Assembly (NCBI RefSeq): GCF_001613065.1
Contig: NZ_BDBQ01000119.1
Span: forward strand, 1-38,368
Source of the DNA: Nocardia miyunensis NBRC 108239
GTDB taxonomy: Bacteria; Actinomycetota; Actinomycetes; Mycobacteriales; Mycobacteriaceae
Direction of reading: 5' to 3'
Length of the DNA stretch: 38,368 nucleotides
Shown: one piece after another, positions 15,505 through 23,842 of the stretch
Layout: the number at the start of each line of letters is the position of its first letter
Numbering within the stretch: position 1 is the stretch's first letter
Notes under the pieces: model-generated
Database searches by the model: none
What the model saw: the letters and a program-made list of their open reading frames with translations, nothing else
Told to the model about the DNA's origin: nothing
Translations under genes and position numbers: made by a program

Positions 15505-17168
15505 GGCTGGATCCAGACGTCGCGCAGGTCCAGGAAACTCTCGGACGTGAATCGGAAACCGTTGACCCGGTTACGAATTCCCGCGTACTGCACCCTCTCG
15601 AACAGCGGGAAGGCGACGCCCTCGTCGATCAGTGCGCTCTGTAGCCGGCCGTAGATGTCCTGGCGTTGGGCCGGATCGGTGGTCCGTACCGCGCTGGCGA
15701 ACAGATCGGCGATGCGTGCCGCCGTCTCGGGTTGCTGTGAGTTACGCGCGAGCGCCTTCGAATTGGCCAGCGCCGCAACGAGAATGAACTGTAGCGCCCC
15801 GGGATCGGCGCGGGTGAAGTAGTTTCCGAGCAGGTCGTATTGACCATTCGCGGTGACCGCAGACCGTTCGGCTGCGGTGATCACCTTCAGCTGGACCTCG
15901 ATCCCGACTTTGCGCAGCTGATCCTGCAACAGTTCCGAGCCGATGGCGGTGGGATCGACGGCCAGCGTGAGTGACAGTCGTTTGCCGTCCTTGCTGCGGT
16001 ACTGGTCACCGGGTGCCAGGCGCCAGCCCGCCGCGTCCAGGATGTGACCGGCCTGGGCCGGGTCGTAGGTCAGCTTCGCGGCCTGCGACGCGAAGTACGG
16101 TGTCGTCTTGTCGAACGCGCCCGCGACCGACGGATAGTCGGGGCCGAAAACCGTTGTGCCGAGCGTCTTCACGTCGATCGCGTGGTACAGCGCCTGCCGG
16201 ACCTGAGCGTCGGCGAGCGGATGCCCGTTGGCTACGTTCGGAAACAGCGCGTACGACACCCCCGGTAGCGAGCGCGAGCGCAGGTAGGCCCCCGAACGTG
16301 TGATGAGGTCCCGATCCTCGACGGTGAACGGATTGCGCGGCCACGCGATGTCGATCTGCCCGCTGACCAGATCGCCTGTGCGCACGCTGTCCTCGGCGAT
16401 ATAGCTGACCTTGATCTTGTCCAGATAGGCCTCGCCGGTGTTCTTGGTCAGCGGCGACGGCCAGTGGTAACCGGCCCGGCGGCTCAGTGTCACGCTCTGG
16501 CCCGGTGTGTAGTTGTCCAGGGTGAACGGGCCGGTCCCGGAAATACCGCCGAGGCAGCGCTGCTGCGGGGTCTTGCGCAGTGACGCCGGGGAGAGCAAGG
16601 CCAAGTTCGTGGTCGAAGTCGCTTGCAGGAAGGACGAATTCGGCTGATCGAAGTGGAACCGGACCGTCTTGGCATCGACGACCTCGGTCGATTGCAGTCC
16701 TTGAATGTAGCTGGCGCCGTACGCGGTTCCGCCGGAATCCCGGCTCTCCTGCAGGAACGAATCGAAGTTGGCCTTGACCGCGGCGGCGTCCAGTGGCGCG
16801 CCATCGGAGAAGGTGACACCGTCGCGCAGGGTGAAGGTGTAGTCGAGCCCGTCCGGCGAGATCTGCCATGCCGTGGCCAGCCATGGCACGATCTGGCCGG
16901 TATCGGGATTCTGGTCGGTGAGCGAATCGGTGAAGTTGCGGATCAGGGTGCGGTGCTCGATCCAGTAGGTCTGGAACGGGTCGATGCAGGCGAAGGCTGC
17001 GTTGTCGGGAAAGAACGCGAGGTTCAGTGTTCCCCCGCGTACGGGCGGTTTCCCAACCCCGGTGGGTCCGCTGGACTGGTCGGCCCCGCCGCAGGCGGCG
17101 GCCAGTAGGGTCAGCACGGCGGCGGCCGCGGCGGCGGTCCGGCGTAGCAGGCGGATCGTGGTCGGCAT
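15501..17168 (-). CDS. Family-5 solute-binding lipoprotein of the ABC importer
   Basis: The 555-residue protein has a lipoprotein signal (AAAAVLTLLAAAC, lipid Cys26) and the bacterial family-5 extracellular binding fold: GGTLNLAFFPDN, LATAWQISPDGLDYTFTLRD followed by GVTFSDGAPLDAAAVKANFD, GTGPFTLDNYTPGQSV, HPLADAQVRQALYHAID and FPLFERVQYAG. Such proteins bind peptides, nickel-chelates, opines, glycosides or other polar compounds. The oxidoreductases encoded directly upstream (SsuD-like and SfnB-like) suggest an organosulfur or related compound here, which is inference. The ATG at 17168 lies 65 bp after the oxidoreductase stop, the only real gap in the operon. Confidence 0.92.
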   Translation of the reverse strand: MPTTIRLLRRTAAAAAAVLTLLAAACGGADQSSGPTGVGKPPVRGGTLNLAFFPDNAAFACIDPFQTYWIEHRTLIRNFTDSLTDQNPDTGQIVPWLATAWQISPDGLDYTFTLRDGVTFSDGAPLDAAAVKANFDSFLQESRDSGGTAYGASYIQGLQSTEVVDAKTVRFHFDQPNSSFLQATSTTNLALLSPASLRKTPQQRCLGGISGTGPFTLDNYTPGQSVTLSRRAGYHWPSPLTKNTGEAYLDKIKVSYIAEDSVRTGDLVSGQIDIAWPRNPFTVEDRDLITRSGAYLRSRSLPGVSYALFPNVANGHPLADAQVRQALYHAIDVKTLGTTVFGPDYPSVAGAFDKTTPYFASQAAKLTYDPAQAGHILDAAGWRLAPGDQYRSKDGKRLSLTLAVDPTAIGSELLQDQLRKVGIEVQLKVITAAERSAVTANGQYDLLGNYFTRADPGALQFILVAALANSKALARNSQQPETAARIADLFASAVRTTDPAQRQDIYGRLQSALIDEGVAFPLFERVQYAGIRNRVNGFRFTSESFLDLRDVWIQP

Positions 17169-17233
17169 AACGGAGGATTCCTCGGGTCAGGGCCGGAACA
17201 TGGTGTCCCGGTTGGATATCGGACGAGTGCGGA

Positions 17234-18421
17234 CTATCCGGCGGGGCGGTCGGTGGCGCGCAACACTGCCCGGCCCGCGGCCAGCAGGACCGTGTCCTCC
17301 TGCGGCGGATGCACGCGGACGCACAGCACGTCGCGCAGATGTCGCTCCAGTGGGTTGTGGCGAGTCAGGGCCGCATTGCCCAGGGCCGCGACGGCGGTCT
17401 GCACAGCGGTGACGACCGAGCGCGCGATCAACACCTTGACCAATGAAAGACTCTCCGCCGCAATGCCTTCTCCGGCCTCGACGCGTCGCAGGGTGCCGTC
17501 CAGCAGCGTTTCCGCCTGCACGATCTGTGCCTCGATCTCGCCCGCGACCGTCCGGATGCGTTCGGTGTCGGCGATCGGGTGGCCGAGTGCGGCCGGAACG
17601 CGGGTGCGGGCGAAGTCGGCGAATGCTCGGCGTGCCGCACGGGCCACCCCGACATACAACGCCACGTGACCGAACGAGGTCGGCCCCGAGGCCGAGGCGG
17701 GATCCCGGTAGACGCCTTCCCGGAACGGGATCTCGATCAAATTATCTTCTGCCACCACAACATTCGTGTAAGTGACATCGTGTGTGTTGGAGGCGCGCAG
17801 ACCGAGATGATCCCAGGTGTCGTGCCAGGTGATGCCGTCGGAGTCGGCGGGGACGATGAAATGGCCTACCCGCACGGGATTTTCGTCGGTGCGTGCCCAC
17901 ACCAGGTGATATGCCAATGCCGTGCCGCCCGTGGCGAAGGTTTTGCGGCCGTTGAGAATCCACCCCTCGGCAGTGCGGCGCGCGGTCGTCGCGGGCAGGC
18001 CGCCGCGTGCCGGAGCACCCAGTTCGGGCTCGGCGCGGATGACGTTCACCAGTGTCGGTTGTTCGGCCGAACGGCGGACCAGTTCGGCGTAGAGGTTCTC
18101 GGGCCAGCCGCGGTTCACCGCCTGTGCCTGGTGGGCGGCCAGGTTGTTGGCGGCGATCAGCGCCACCGACGGATCGCCCTCGCCGATCGATGCCAGGATC
18201 CGCACCACCTCACGGTGACTCAGTTCGGGGCCGCCGTAGCGCCCGGCAACGGTCGCGGTCAGGTATCCGCCGCGCTGCGCCACCCGCAGCCCCGCTTCGG
18301 GGATCGCGGCGCTGCGATCGTATTCCACTGCGGTGGCGGATATTTCGTCGGTCAGTGTGGCGAGGGCCGCGGGCGTGGTGTCCGGCGCGAGCAGCGATTG
18401 CCGACCGGTGACCGTGGTCAC
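17234..18421 (-). CDS. Acyl-CoA-dehydrogenase-fold flavin monooxygenase (SfnB/DszC-like)
   Basis: The 395-residue flavoenzyme has the acyl-CoA dehydrogenase fold: helical N-terminal domain (LTDEISATAVEYDRSAAIPE, then AGLRVAQRGGYLTATVAGRYGG-type segment), central beta domain with GWILNGRKTFATGG and GLRASNTHDVTYTNVVV, and C-terminal helical bundle. The DDPASASGP/HVALYVGVARAA region replaces the catalytic Glu context of true dehydrogenases, as in SfnB and DszC, which oxygenate sulfur compounds using reduced flavin. GTG at 18421 overlaps the SsuD-like stop (GTGA), so the two are translated as a pair. A true dehydrogenase role cannot be excluded from sequence alone. Confidence 0.87.
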   Translation of the reverse strand: MTTVTGRQSLLAPDTTPAALATLTDEISATAVEYDRSAAIPEAGLRVAQRGGYLTATVAGRYGGPELSHREVVRILASIGEGDPSVALIAANNLAAHQAQAVNRGWPENLYAELVRRSAEQPTLVNVIRAEPELGAPARGGLPATTARRTAEGWILNGRKTFATGGTALAYHLVWARTDENPVRVGHFIVPADSDGITWHDTWDHLGLRASNTHDVTYTNVVVAEDNLIEIPFREGVYRDPASASGPTSFGHVALYVGVARAARRAFADFARTRVPAALGHPIADTERIRTVAGEIEAQIVQAETLLDGTLRRVEAGEGIAAESLSLVKVLIARSVVTAVQTAVAALGNAALTRHNPLERHLRDVLCVRVHPPQEDTVLLAAGRAVLRATDRPAG

Positions 18422-19605
18422 GGGCGGCCCGCCGCGGCCAGGGCGCCGGGATGATCCGCCTGTAGCGCGCCGCGTCGCCCGGTCGCCTTGCGATGCGCGA
18501 GCTCCTGGCGGACCAGCGGCAGGATGTAGCGGCCGTAGTCGATCACGTCGTTGAGGTTGTCGTAGCCGCGGATCGATACCAGGCTCGCACCCAGATCGAT
18601 GTAGTCCACGATCGCCGCGGCCACCGTCTCCGGGCTTCCGACCAGCGCGGTCGACGCGCCCTGGCCATTGGTGGCCGCCGCGGTCCGGGTCCACAGCGCG
18701 CGGTCGTACACCTCCTGGCGACGGGCGAATTCCAGCGCTCGCCGCGATCCGACGTTCTGCGGAGCACCCTGGTCGCGCTTGCGGTAGGCGCCGCTTTGGA
18801 AGGTATGGGAGATCCGCTCGGCGTAGTCGCGGGCCTTGGCCCAGGCCAGCTCGTCGGTGCGGTCGGTGATGGGACGGAAGGTCACCCAGATGCGCGGCCG
18901 GTCGGCGCGTCCGGCGGCCGCCGCGATCGCGTGTACCCGCTCGATCTGAGACCTGATGTCCGCCAACGGTTCTCCCCAGAAGGAGAAGATGTCGGCCTTG
19001 GTCCCGCCGATGTCGAACGCGGCATCGGACTGCCCGCCGATGGAGATCGGGATCGGCGCCGCGTACGGCGGGAAGCCGGGGCCGAAGCCGTCGAACCGGT
19101 AGTACGTTCCGTCGTGCGAGAACGCGCCCGTCTCGGACCAGGAGCGGCGCAGCACATCGATGAATTCGCTGGTGCGCGCGTACCTTTCGGCTTTCGGGAG
19201 ATAGTCGCCCTGCCGCGCTTGCTCCGCATCGCTGCCGCCGGAGATCAGGTGTACCACCGCGCGCCCCTCGGTCAGCTGATCCAGGGTGGCCAGCTGCTGG
19301 GCCGCGACGGTCGGGAACACCGTATTCGGACGGACCGCCACGATAGGCTTGAGACGGTCGCTGAGCTGGCCGACGGCCGAGGCCAGCACGAACGAATCGG
19401 CGCTGCCGGATCCGTACGGCAGCAGTGTCAGGTCGAATCCGCCGTCTTCCAGGGCACGTACGTACCGGCGCACGAATGGCAGGTCGATGCCCCGGGAGGG
19501 GATCGGCTCGAGTTCGGTCGAGGCGGTGGTGTGGGTCAGGCTGATGAACTCGACCTCGGGGGACGCGGTGGCGGGCAGCGCGTCCGGGCCGGATTCGACG
19601 GTCAT
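18418..19605 (-). CDS. LLM-class flavin-dependent monooxygenase, SsuD-like
   Basis: The 395-residue TIM-barrel enzyme belongs to the bacterial luciferase/alkanesulfonate monooxygenase family. Visible family blocks are FISLTHTTAS, ARALEDGGFDLTLLPYG-like text (VRALEDGGFDLTLLPYGSGS), LKPIVAVRPNTVFPTVAAQQ followed by LATLDQLTEGRAVVHLISGG, the DGTYYRFDGF segment, PISIGGQSDAAFDIGG and the C-terminal LVGSPETVAAAIVDY and DYGRYILPLVRQEL. SsuD cleaves sulfonates to sulfite and an aldehyde with reduced FMN and oxygen. No flavin reductase lies in the operon, so FMNH2 must come from elsewhere. GAGAGGAAG precedes the ATG at 19605. It is the first gene of the minus-strand operon, divergent from the LysR gene. 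Confidence 0.9.
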   Translation of the reverse strand: MTVESGPDALPATASPEVEFISLTHTTASTELEPIPSRGIDLPFVRRYVRALEDGGFDLTLLPYGSGSADSFVLASAVGQLSDRLKPIVAVRPNTVFPTVAAQQLATLDQLTEGRAVVHLISGGSDAEQARQGDYLPKAERYARTSEFIDVLRRSWSETGAFSHDGTYYRFDGFGPGFPPYAAPIPISIGGQSDAAFDIGGTKADIFSFWGEPLADIRSQIERVHAIAAAAGRADRPRIWVTFRPITDRTDELAWAKARDYAERISHTFQSGAYRKRDQGAPQNVGSRRALEFARRQEVYDRALWTRTAAATNGQGASTALVGSPETVAAAIVDYIDLGASLVSIRGYDNLNDVIDYGRYILPLVRQELAHRKATGRRGALQADHPGALAAAGRP

Positions 19606-19652
19606 GATCTTCCTCTCGGGCCGAACGAGTCGCCGGTTCGCGGCGAAGGAAT

Positions 19653-19675
19653 CGCGTCGAGCATTGCTCGACGCG
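19653..19675. promoter_or_regulatory. Perfect 23-bp palindrome upstream of SsuD-like operon
   Basis: CGCGTCGAGCA (19653-19663), a single central T, then its exact complement (19665-19675). It lies about 48 bp upstream of the operon's first start codon, in the shared LysR/operon promoter region. It may be an operator or a 5'-UTR hairpin. LysR sites usually have a T-N11-A core, so it may belong to a different regulator. Confidence 0.55.
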
Positions 19676-19741
19676 TCGCAATATTAGGTAGACCACCCCG
19701 GCCGGAACCAGAGTTCGGCGCACGGTTTTCAATTCGTATCG

Positions 19742-19759
19742 CCGATAGCAACCGATAGC
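19742..19759. repeat. Direct repeat CCGATAGC, 10 bp apart
   Basis: CCGATAGC at 19742-19749 and 19752-19759, phased one helical turn apart, lies between the SsuD-like operon and the LysR gene. It could be part of the LysR-binding region. The assignment rests on position and phasing only. Confidence 0.35.
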
Positions 19760-19870
19760 CGAAAGATGCTCGGCCTATTTATGATCCGGGAGATTCAAAG
19801 CATATTCAACAAGCCGCGGGTGCGCTTCGATGCGGTGAGATCTCCGGTCGATCCGAGGTGGCGAGAATTC

Positions 19871-20749
19871 ATGGCAGATCCGTTGGACCTGACCCATCTG
19901 CGTACGCTGGTGGCCATCGCCGACACCGGCGGTTTCCGGCGCGCGGCCGATGCCCTGCACCTGAGCCAGCCGACGATCAGCCAGCACATCCGCCTGCTGG
20001 AGCGGCGCCTGAAACGATCGCTGGTGGAAAAGGACGGCCGGAGTTCACGTTTCACCGCGGACGGCGAACGGCTCGTGGTCGAGGCGCGAAAGCTGTTGAC
20101 CGCGCACGACGAAATGCTGGCGCGATTCCTGCCCTCGGATCTGCGGCGTATCACGGTCGGCTCGACCGAGCATGCCGCCGACGGGCTGCTGCCGGAATTG
20201 CTCGGCATGTTGCGCGCCGCCTATCCGGACGTCTATTTGCATTTCCGGATCGATCGTTCGACGACACTCACCGAATCGGTGGGCAAAGGCGCTCTGGACC
20301 TCGCGGTGGTATTGGGCGGCAATGGCGATCCGGTCGGGGTCGAGGTGGGTGAACTCGGATTGCGCTGGGTCGCCGGGCCCGGTTGGCTGCTGCCCAGGCA
20401 GCCCGGCCCGATTTCGCTGGTCGCGTTCGAGGAACCCTGTGGCCTGCGGCGTCGCGCGGTGCACAAGCTCACCGAGCTGGGGTACGAGGTGTCGGTAACC
20501 GCCGAATCCGGAAACCTCGACGGCGTGCTGGCCGCGGCGAAGGCGGGGCTGGGAATCGCCCTGCTGCCGTTCCATTCCGCGGTTCCGAGCGGGATCGGGG
20601 AGGTGATGGGTCTGCCCGCGATGGGATCGGTGGATGTGCGGCTGGTGACTCGGCGCGGTCTGGGCGCGGATATCGAGACCTCCGCCGTCGAAGCGATCAC
20701 CGCCCACTATCGGTCCGTAGCCGGACGGAGGCTGCGCGGCGTGGCGTGA
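19871..20749 (+). CDS. LysR-family transcriptional regulator
   Basis: The 292-residue protein has an N-terminal winged HTH of the LysR type (LDLTHLRTLVAIADTGGFRR, then AADALHLSQPTISQHIRLLE and KDGRSSRFTADGERLV), followed by a periplasmic-binding-protein-like effector domain (ITVGSTEHAADGLLPELLGM; GALDLAVVLGG; KAGLGIALLP). The start at 19871 (MADPLD) is chosen because the HTH follows directly and GAGGTGG lies about ten bases before it; a frame extension to 19766 looks non-coding. It is divergent from the SsuD-like/ABC operon and most likely activates it in response to its substrate or sulfur status. Confidence 0.9.
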   Translation: MADPLDLTHLRTLVAIADTGGFRRAADALHLSQPTISQHIRLLERRLKRSLVEKDGRSSRFTADGERLVVEARKLLTAHDEMLARFLPSDLRRITVGSTEHAADGLLPELLGMLRAAYPDVYLHFRIDRSTTLTESVGKGALDLAVVLGGNGDPVGVEVGELGLRWVAGPGWLLPRQPGPISLVAFEEPCGLRRRAVHKLTELGYEVSVTAESGNLDGVLAAAKAGLGIALLPFHSAVPSGIGEVMGLPAMGSVDVRLVTRRGLGADIETSAVEAITAHYRSVAGRRLRGVA

Positions 20750-20752
20750 GGA

Positions 20753-22105
20753 CTACAGCGCCTTACCCGGATTGAACAGCCCGTTCGGATCCAGTGCGCG
20801 GCGGATCGCCTGCTGCGTCCGCAGTGCCGCGGGTCCTTGCTCGCGTTCGAGCCACGCGCGCTTCAACACGCCGACGCCGTGTTCCCCGGTGATCGTCCCG
20901 CCCAATTCCAGTGCGGTAGCGAAGATTTCGTCTGCCGCGGCGACCGCGCGCGGGTAGGCCCCGGCGTCGTCGCGGGGGACCACGATGATCGGATGCAGAT
21001 TCCCGTCCCCGGCGTGGCCGAAGGTGTTGATCCGGCTGTCGTGCCGGGCGGCGATCTCGGTGATCCGCCGTACCGCCGCCGCGATCCGCGACCGGGGCAC
21101 GACGATGTCCTCGATCAGTACTCGGCCGTGCCGCTCCAGCGCCGGCAGCGCCGCCCGGCGCACGGCCAACAATTCACCCGCCGCCTCGGGGTCGTCGCCT
21201 ACCCGCACTCGGGAGGTGAACTCGCCGAACGTCTTCGCGACGAGATCGGCCTCGGCGCGAGCGCCGAAACCGTCGGTTTGCGCGACCACGAACGCACCGG
21301 CCGACTCCCCGCGGACCCCGAGCAGATCCTGTGCCTCGCGCAGCGACGCCTCGTCCAGGAGTTCGAGCATCGCCGGTCGCACGCGTGCGGTCAGGACCGC
21401 GGCGCAGGCGGCGGCTCCCTGTTCGACGTCGTCGAAGTATGCGGCGACGGTGATCGTGTCGACGGGCACGGGCCGCAGCCGCACGGTCGCGGCCACGATG
21501 ACGCCCAATACCCCCTCCGAACCGGTGAATAGGCTCGTGAGATCCAGTCCCGCAACGCCTTTCGCGGTGCGTCGGCCGGTGCGCAGCAGTTGCCCGTCGG
21601 CCAGGACGACGTCCAATCCCAGCACGGCATCGCCCGTCACACCGTATTTGACGCACCGCAGCCCACCGGCGTTGGTCGCGATGTTCCCCCCGATGGTCGA
21701 GATGGCGATGCTCGCCGGATCCGGCGTATAGCGCAGTCCGTGCCAGTTCGCCGCGGCGTCGAGCACCGCTGCGCTGACCCCGGCCTCGACCACCGCGAGT
21801 TCGTCGTCCGGTGCGAGTTCCAGAATGCGGTTCAGCCCGCTGACATCGAGAATCAGTGATCCGGCGCCCGCGGCGGCTCCACCGGCCAGCCCGCTGCCGG
21901 CTCCGCGCACCACCACCGACAACCCCGCCTCCGCCGCCGTCGTCACCGCCCGTCGCACGTCGTCGACGTTCGCCGCCAGCACCAATGCCTCCGGCTCCCC
22001 GGTCGGCACGTGGCCGGACCGGTCCGTCCGATAGGCCGCGGGAATGTCCTTGCCCCGCAGCACTGTTCCGGTGAAGGCCCGCATTCCGGTCGTGGGCAGG
22101 GTCAT
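20753..22105 (-). CDS. FAD-linked oxidase, glycolate/D-lactate dehydrogenase (GlcD-like)
   Basis: The 450-residue flavoprotein is of the FAD_binding_4 / FAD-oxidase-C type that oxidises 2-hydroxy acids such as glycolate or D-lactate. FAD-binding segments are VVVRGAGSGLAGGAAAGAGS (about 60-79) and GGNIATNAGGLRCVKYGVTG (about 135-154), with LTSLFTGSEGVLGVI. The C-terminal domain has the metal/substrate motifs NTFGHAGDGNLHP and GGTITGEHGVGVLKR. The ATG at 22105 has GAGGAG nine bases before it. It stands alone and is convergent with the LysR gene with three bases between them. No iron-sulfur partner (GlcE/GlcF) is encoded nearby, so a D-lactate-type single-subunit role is more likely. Confidence 0.9.
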   Translation of the reverse strand: MTLPTTGMRAFTGTVLRGKDIPAAYRTDRSGHVPTGEPEALVLAANVDDVRRAVTTAAEAGLSVVVRGAGSGLAGGAAAGAGSLILDVSGLNRILELAPDDELAVVEAGVSAAVLDAAANWHGLRYTPDPASIAISTIGGNIATNAGGLRCVKYGVTGDAVLGLDVVLADGQLLRTGRRTAKGVAGLDLTSLFTGSEGVLGVIVAATVRLRPVPVDTITVAAYFDDVEQGAAACAAVLTARVRPAMLELLDEASLREAQDLLGVRGESAGAFVVAQTDGFGARAEADLVAKTFGEFTSRVRVGDDPEAAGELLAVRRAALPALERHGRVLIEDIVVPRSRIAAAVRRITEIAARHDSRINTFGHAGDGNLHPIIVVPRDDAGAYPRAVAAADEIFATALELGGTITGEHGVGVLKRAWLEREQGPAALRTQQAIRRALDPNGLFNPGKAL

Positions 22106-22303
22106 TCGCGTGCTCCTCGGTTGTTCGGCGATGGGCCGGGATTCATCCTCGCGCACCACCACGGGCATCGACAGGCGCGGAATGATCGGAATGTCTTATG
22201 CATCGGGTGAAACCGACAGGCGCGGTTGCAATCTCGCCGATTCCAACCGTGTCTACGGCGCCGCGGATGTAGTTGCGTTCATCCGGACGAGAGGAGTCGC
22301 GAC

Positions 22304-23176
22304 ATGGCCTTGCGATCGGACACCTTGATCACCGTGGCGGAGTTGGCCGCGCGGATCGATAGCGCCGAACCGATCACCGTTGTCGATGTCCGCTGGCAGC
22401 TGGATCGGCCCGACGGCCGCGCCGACTACGAGCGCGGACACATCCCCGGTGCGGTCTACGCGGACCTGGATTCCGAACTGTCGGATCATTCGGCCACCGG
22501 CCTGGGACGTCACCCGCTGCCCACCGGACCGGCGTTGCAGGCCGCCGCGCGCGGGTGGGGCGTCCGCACCGGCGTCCCGATCGTGTTGTACGACAACTGG
22601 AATCGAGCGGGATCGGCGCGTGCCTGGTGGGTGCTGCGTACGGCGGGCATTCCCGATGTCCGCATCCTGGACGGCGGTCTGGCGGCCTGGACGGGCGCGG
22701 GGCACGAATTGGCAACCGGCATAGAGCATCCCGAGCGCGGTGACATCGTCGTCCACCCCGACACCCTCTACGACGGCGAGTCGGCGACATTGACCATCGC
22801 CGAGGCCGCCGCCGCGCCCGACCGCGGCGTCCTCATCGATGTGCGGTCGCCGGAGCGGTTCCGCGGTGACGCCGAGCCGGTCGACTCCGCCGCGGGCCAC
22901 ATCCCCGGCGCCCGCAACATCCCGGGCTCGGCCATCCTGGACGATCACGGATTCTTCCGTCCCGCAAGCGAACTCGAAGAGCTGTTCAGCCTCGTCGGCA
23001 TCCCCGACGCATCCGAGGTCGGCGTCTACTGCGGTTCCGGCGTCACCGCGACCGTCGGCATCGCGGCACTGCGAATTCTGGGTGTCGAGGCGGCCCTGTT
23101 CCCCGGGTCGTGGTCGCAGTGGAGTGCGGATGCCGCCCGGCCGATCGCGACCGGTGACACCGCACCGGCGGGCTGA
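22304..23176 (+). CDS. Sulfurtransferase, 3-mercaptopyruvate type (SseA-like)
   Basis: The 290-residue protein has two rhodanese domains. The N-terminal inactive domain contains DYERGHIPGAVYADLDSELS and LYDNWNRAGSARAWW; the C-terminal catalytic domain has LIDVRSPERFRGD, AGHIPGARNIPGS and the active-site loop VYCGSGVTAT with catalytic Cys243. The loop sequence CGSGVT is that of mercaptopyruvate sulfurtransferases rather than thiosulfate enzymes (CRKGVT). It transfers sulfane sulfur from mercaptopyruvate to thiophilic acceptors in the cytoplasm. GAGAGGAG lies before the ATG at 22304. It is divergent from the GlcD-like gene and convergent with the TetR gene. Its closeness to the SsuD-like operon may reflect a sulfur theme, but it is not in that operon. 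Confidence 0.92.
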   Translation: MALRSDTLITVAELAARIDSAEPITVVDVRWQLDRPDGRADYERGHIPGAVYADLDSELSDHSATGLGRHPLPTGPALQAAARGWGVRTGVPIVLYDNWNRAGSARAWWVLRTAGIPDVRILDGGLAAWTGAGHELATGIEHPERGDIVVHPDTLYDGESATLTIAEAAAAPDRGVLIDVRSPERFRGDAEPVDSAAGHIPGARNIPGSAILDDHGFFRPASELEELFSLVGIPDASEVGVYCGSGVTATVGIAALRILGVEAALFPGSWSQWSADAARPIATGDTAPAG

Positions 23177-23186
23177 CCCGCCGGAT

Positions 23187-23771
23187 CTATGCCGAGCGGT
23201 CCGATGCGCGTAATCCGTTGAATACCAGTGTGATCAAGCGATCGGCCTGATCGGGTCCGGCGTGTTCGCGCGTCCAGGCGGCCGCGTTGACCAGGGTGAA
23301 CACATCCGCGGCGGTGACATCGGGACCGAGAGTCGCCGACCGGGCCGCGCGATCGACGAGCCGGGCGCCGATGTCGTTCATGCGCAGGCAGGATGCGTGT
23401 AGTTCGCTGCTGTCGTCGTCCATGCTGTCGGCGAGCACCTCGGCCAGTCCCCGATACGTGGCGGCATGCCGGACCACCGCGCGCACCCACTCGTCCACGG
23501 TGTCGGCGGTGACCGGACGGTCGAGCAACCGGTCACCGCGTTCGAACAGATCCTCGTTCCGGTCGGCCAGCAGCGCGGCGGTGAGCGCGCGGCGAGTCGG
23601 GAAATGCCCGTACAGCGTGCCGATGCCCACACCGGCCCGCCGCGCGACGTGCTCCAGCGGCGCGTCGGCGCCGCTCGCGCCGAAGATCTCGTCGGCCGCG
23701 GCGAGCAGCCGCTCCCGATTGCGCTGGGCGTCCGCGCGCGGTCGGCGGACTCGTGGCGTGGTTTCCTCCAT
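23187..23771 (-). CDS. TetR-family repressor
   Basis: The 194-residue regulator has an N-terminal TetR HTH (RERLLAAADEIFGASGADAP, then LEHVARRAGVGIGTLYGHFP) with the typical TLYGHFPTR recognition turn, and a helical C-terminal ligand-binding/dimerisation domain (VVRHAATYRGLAEVLADSMD). ATG at 23771 is preferred to the GTG one codon before it because AGAAGG lies six bases upstream. Two perfect 15-bp palindromes lie in the divergent promoter next to its start, so it very likely represses both itself and the NAD(P)-binding protein gene at 23843. Confidence 0.92.
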   Translation of the reverse strand: MEETTPRVRRPRADAQRNRERLLAAADEIFGASGADAPLEHVARRAGVGIGTLYGHFPTRRALTAALLADRNEDLFERGDRLLDRPVTADTVDEWVRAVVRHAATYRGLAEVLADSMDDDSSELHASCLRMNDIGARLVDRAARSATLGPDVTAADVFTLVNAAAWTREHAGPDQADRLITLVFNGLRASDRSA

Positions 23772-23786
23772 CACAACCCTTCTAAG

Positions 23787-23824
23787 TCGAGGGGCCCTCG
23801 AGATATATTTCGAGGGTCCCTCGA
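23787..23824. promoter_or_regulatory. Two identical TetR-type operators TCGAGGGNCCCTCGA
   Basis: The 15-bp palindrome occurs at 23787-23801 (centre G) and 23810-23824 (centre T), 23 bp centre to centre. They flank an AT-rich core with a plus-strand -10-like TATATT at 23804-23809. The arrangement lets one repressor block both divergent promoters. Confidence 0.85.
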
Positions 23825-23842
23825 TTTTAGTAGGAGTTGATG

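Noticed and set aside
13762..15654. 630-codon plus-strand open frame
   Set aside because: Antisense to two permease genes with unmistakable membrane and EAA-loop motifs.
17234..19732. 832-codon version of the SfnB-like gene
   Set aside because: The N-terminal half is an out-of-frame shadow of the SsuD-like gene; the GTG at 18421 overlapping its stop is the real start.
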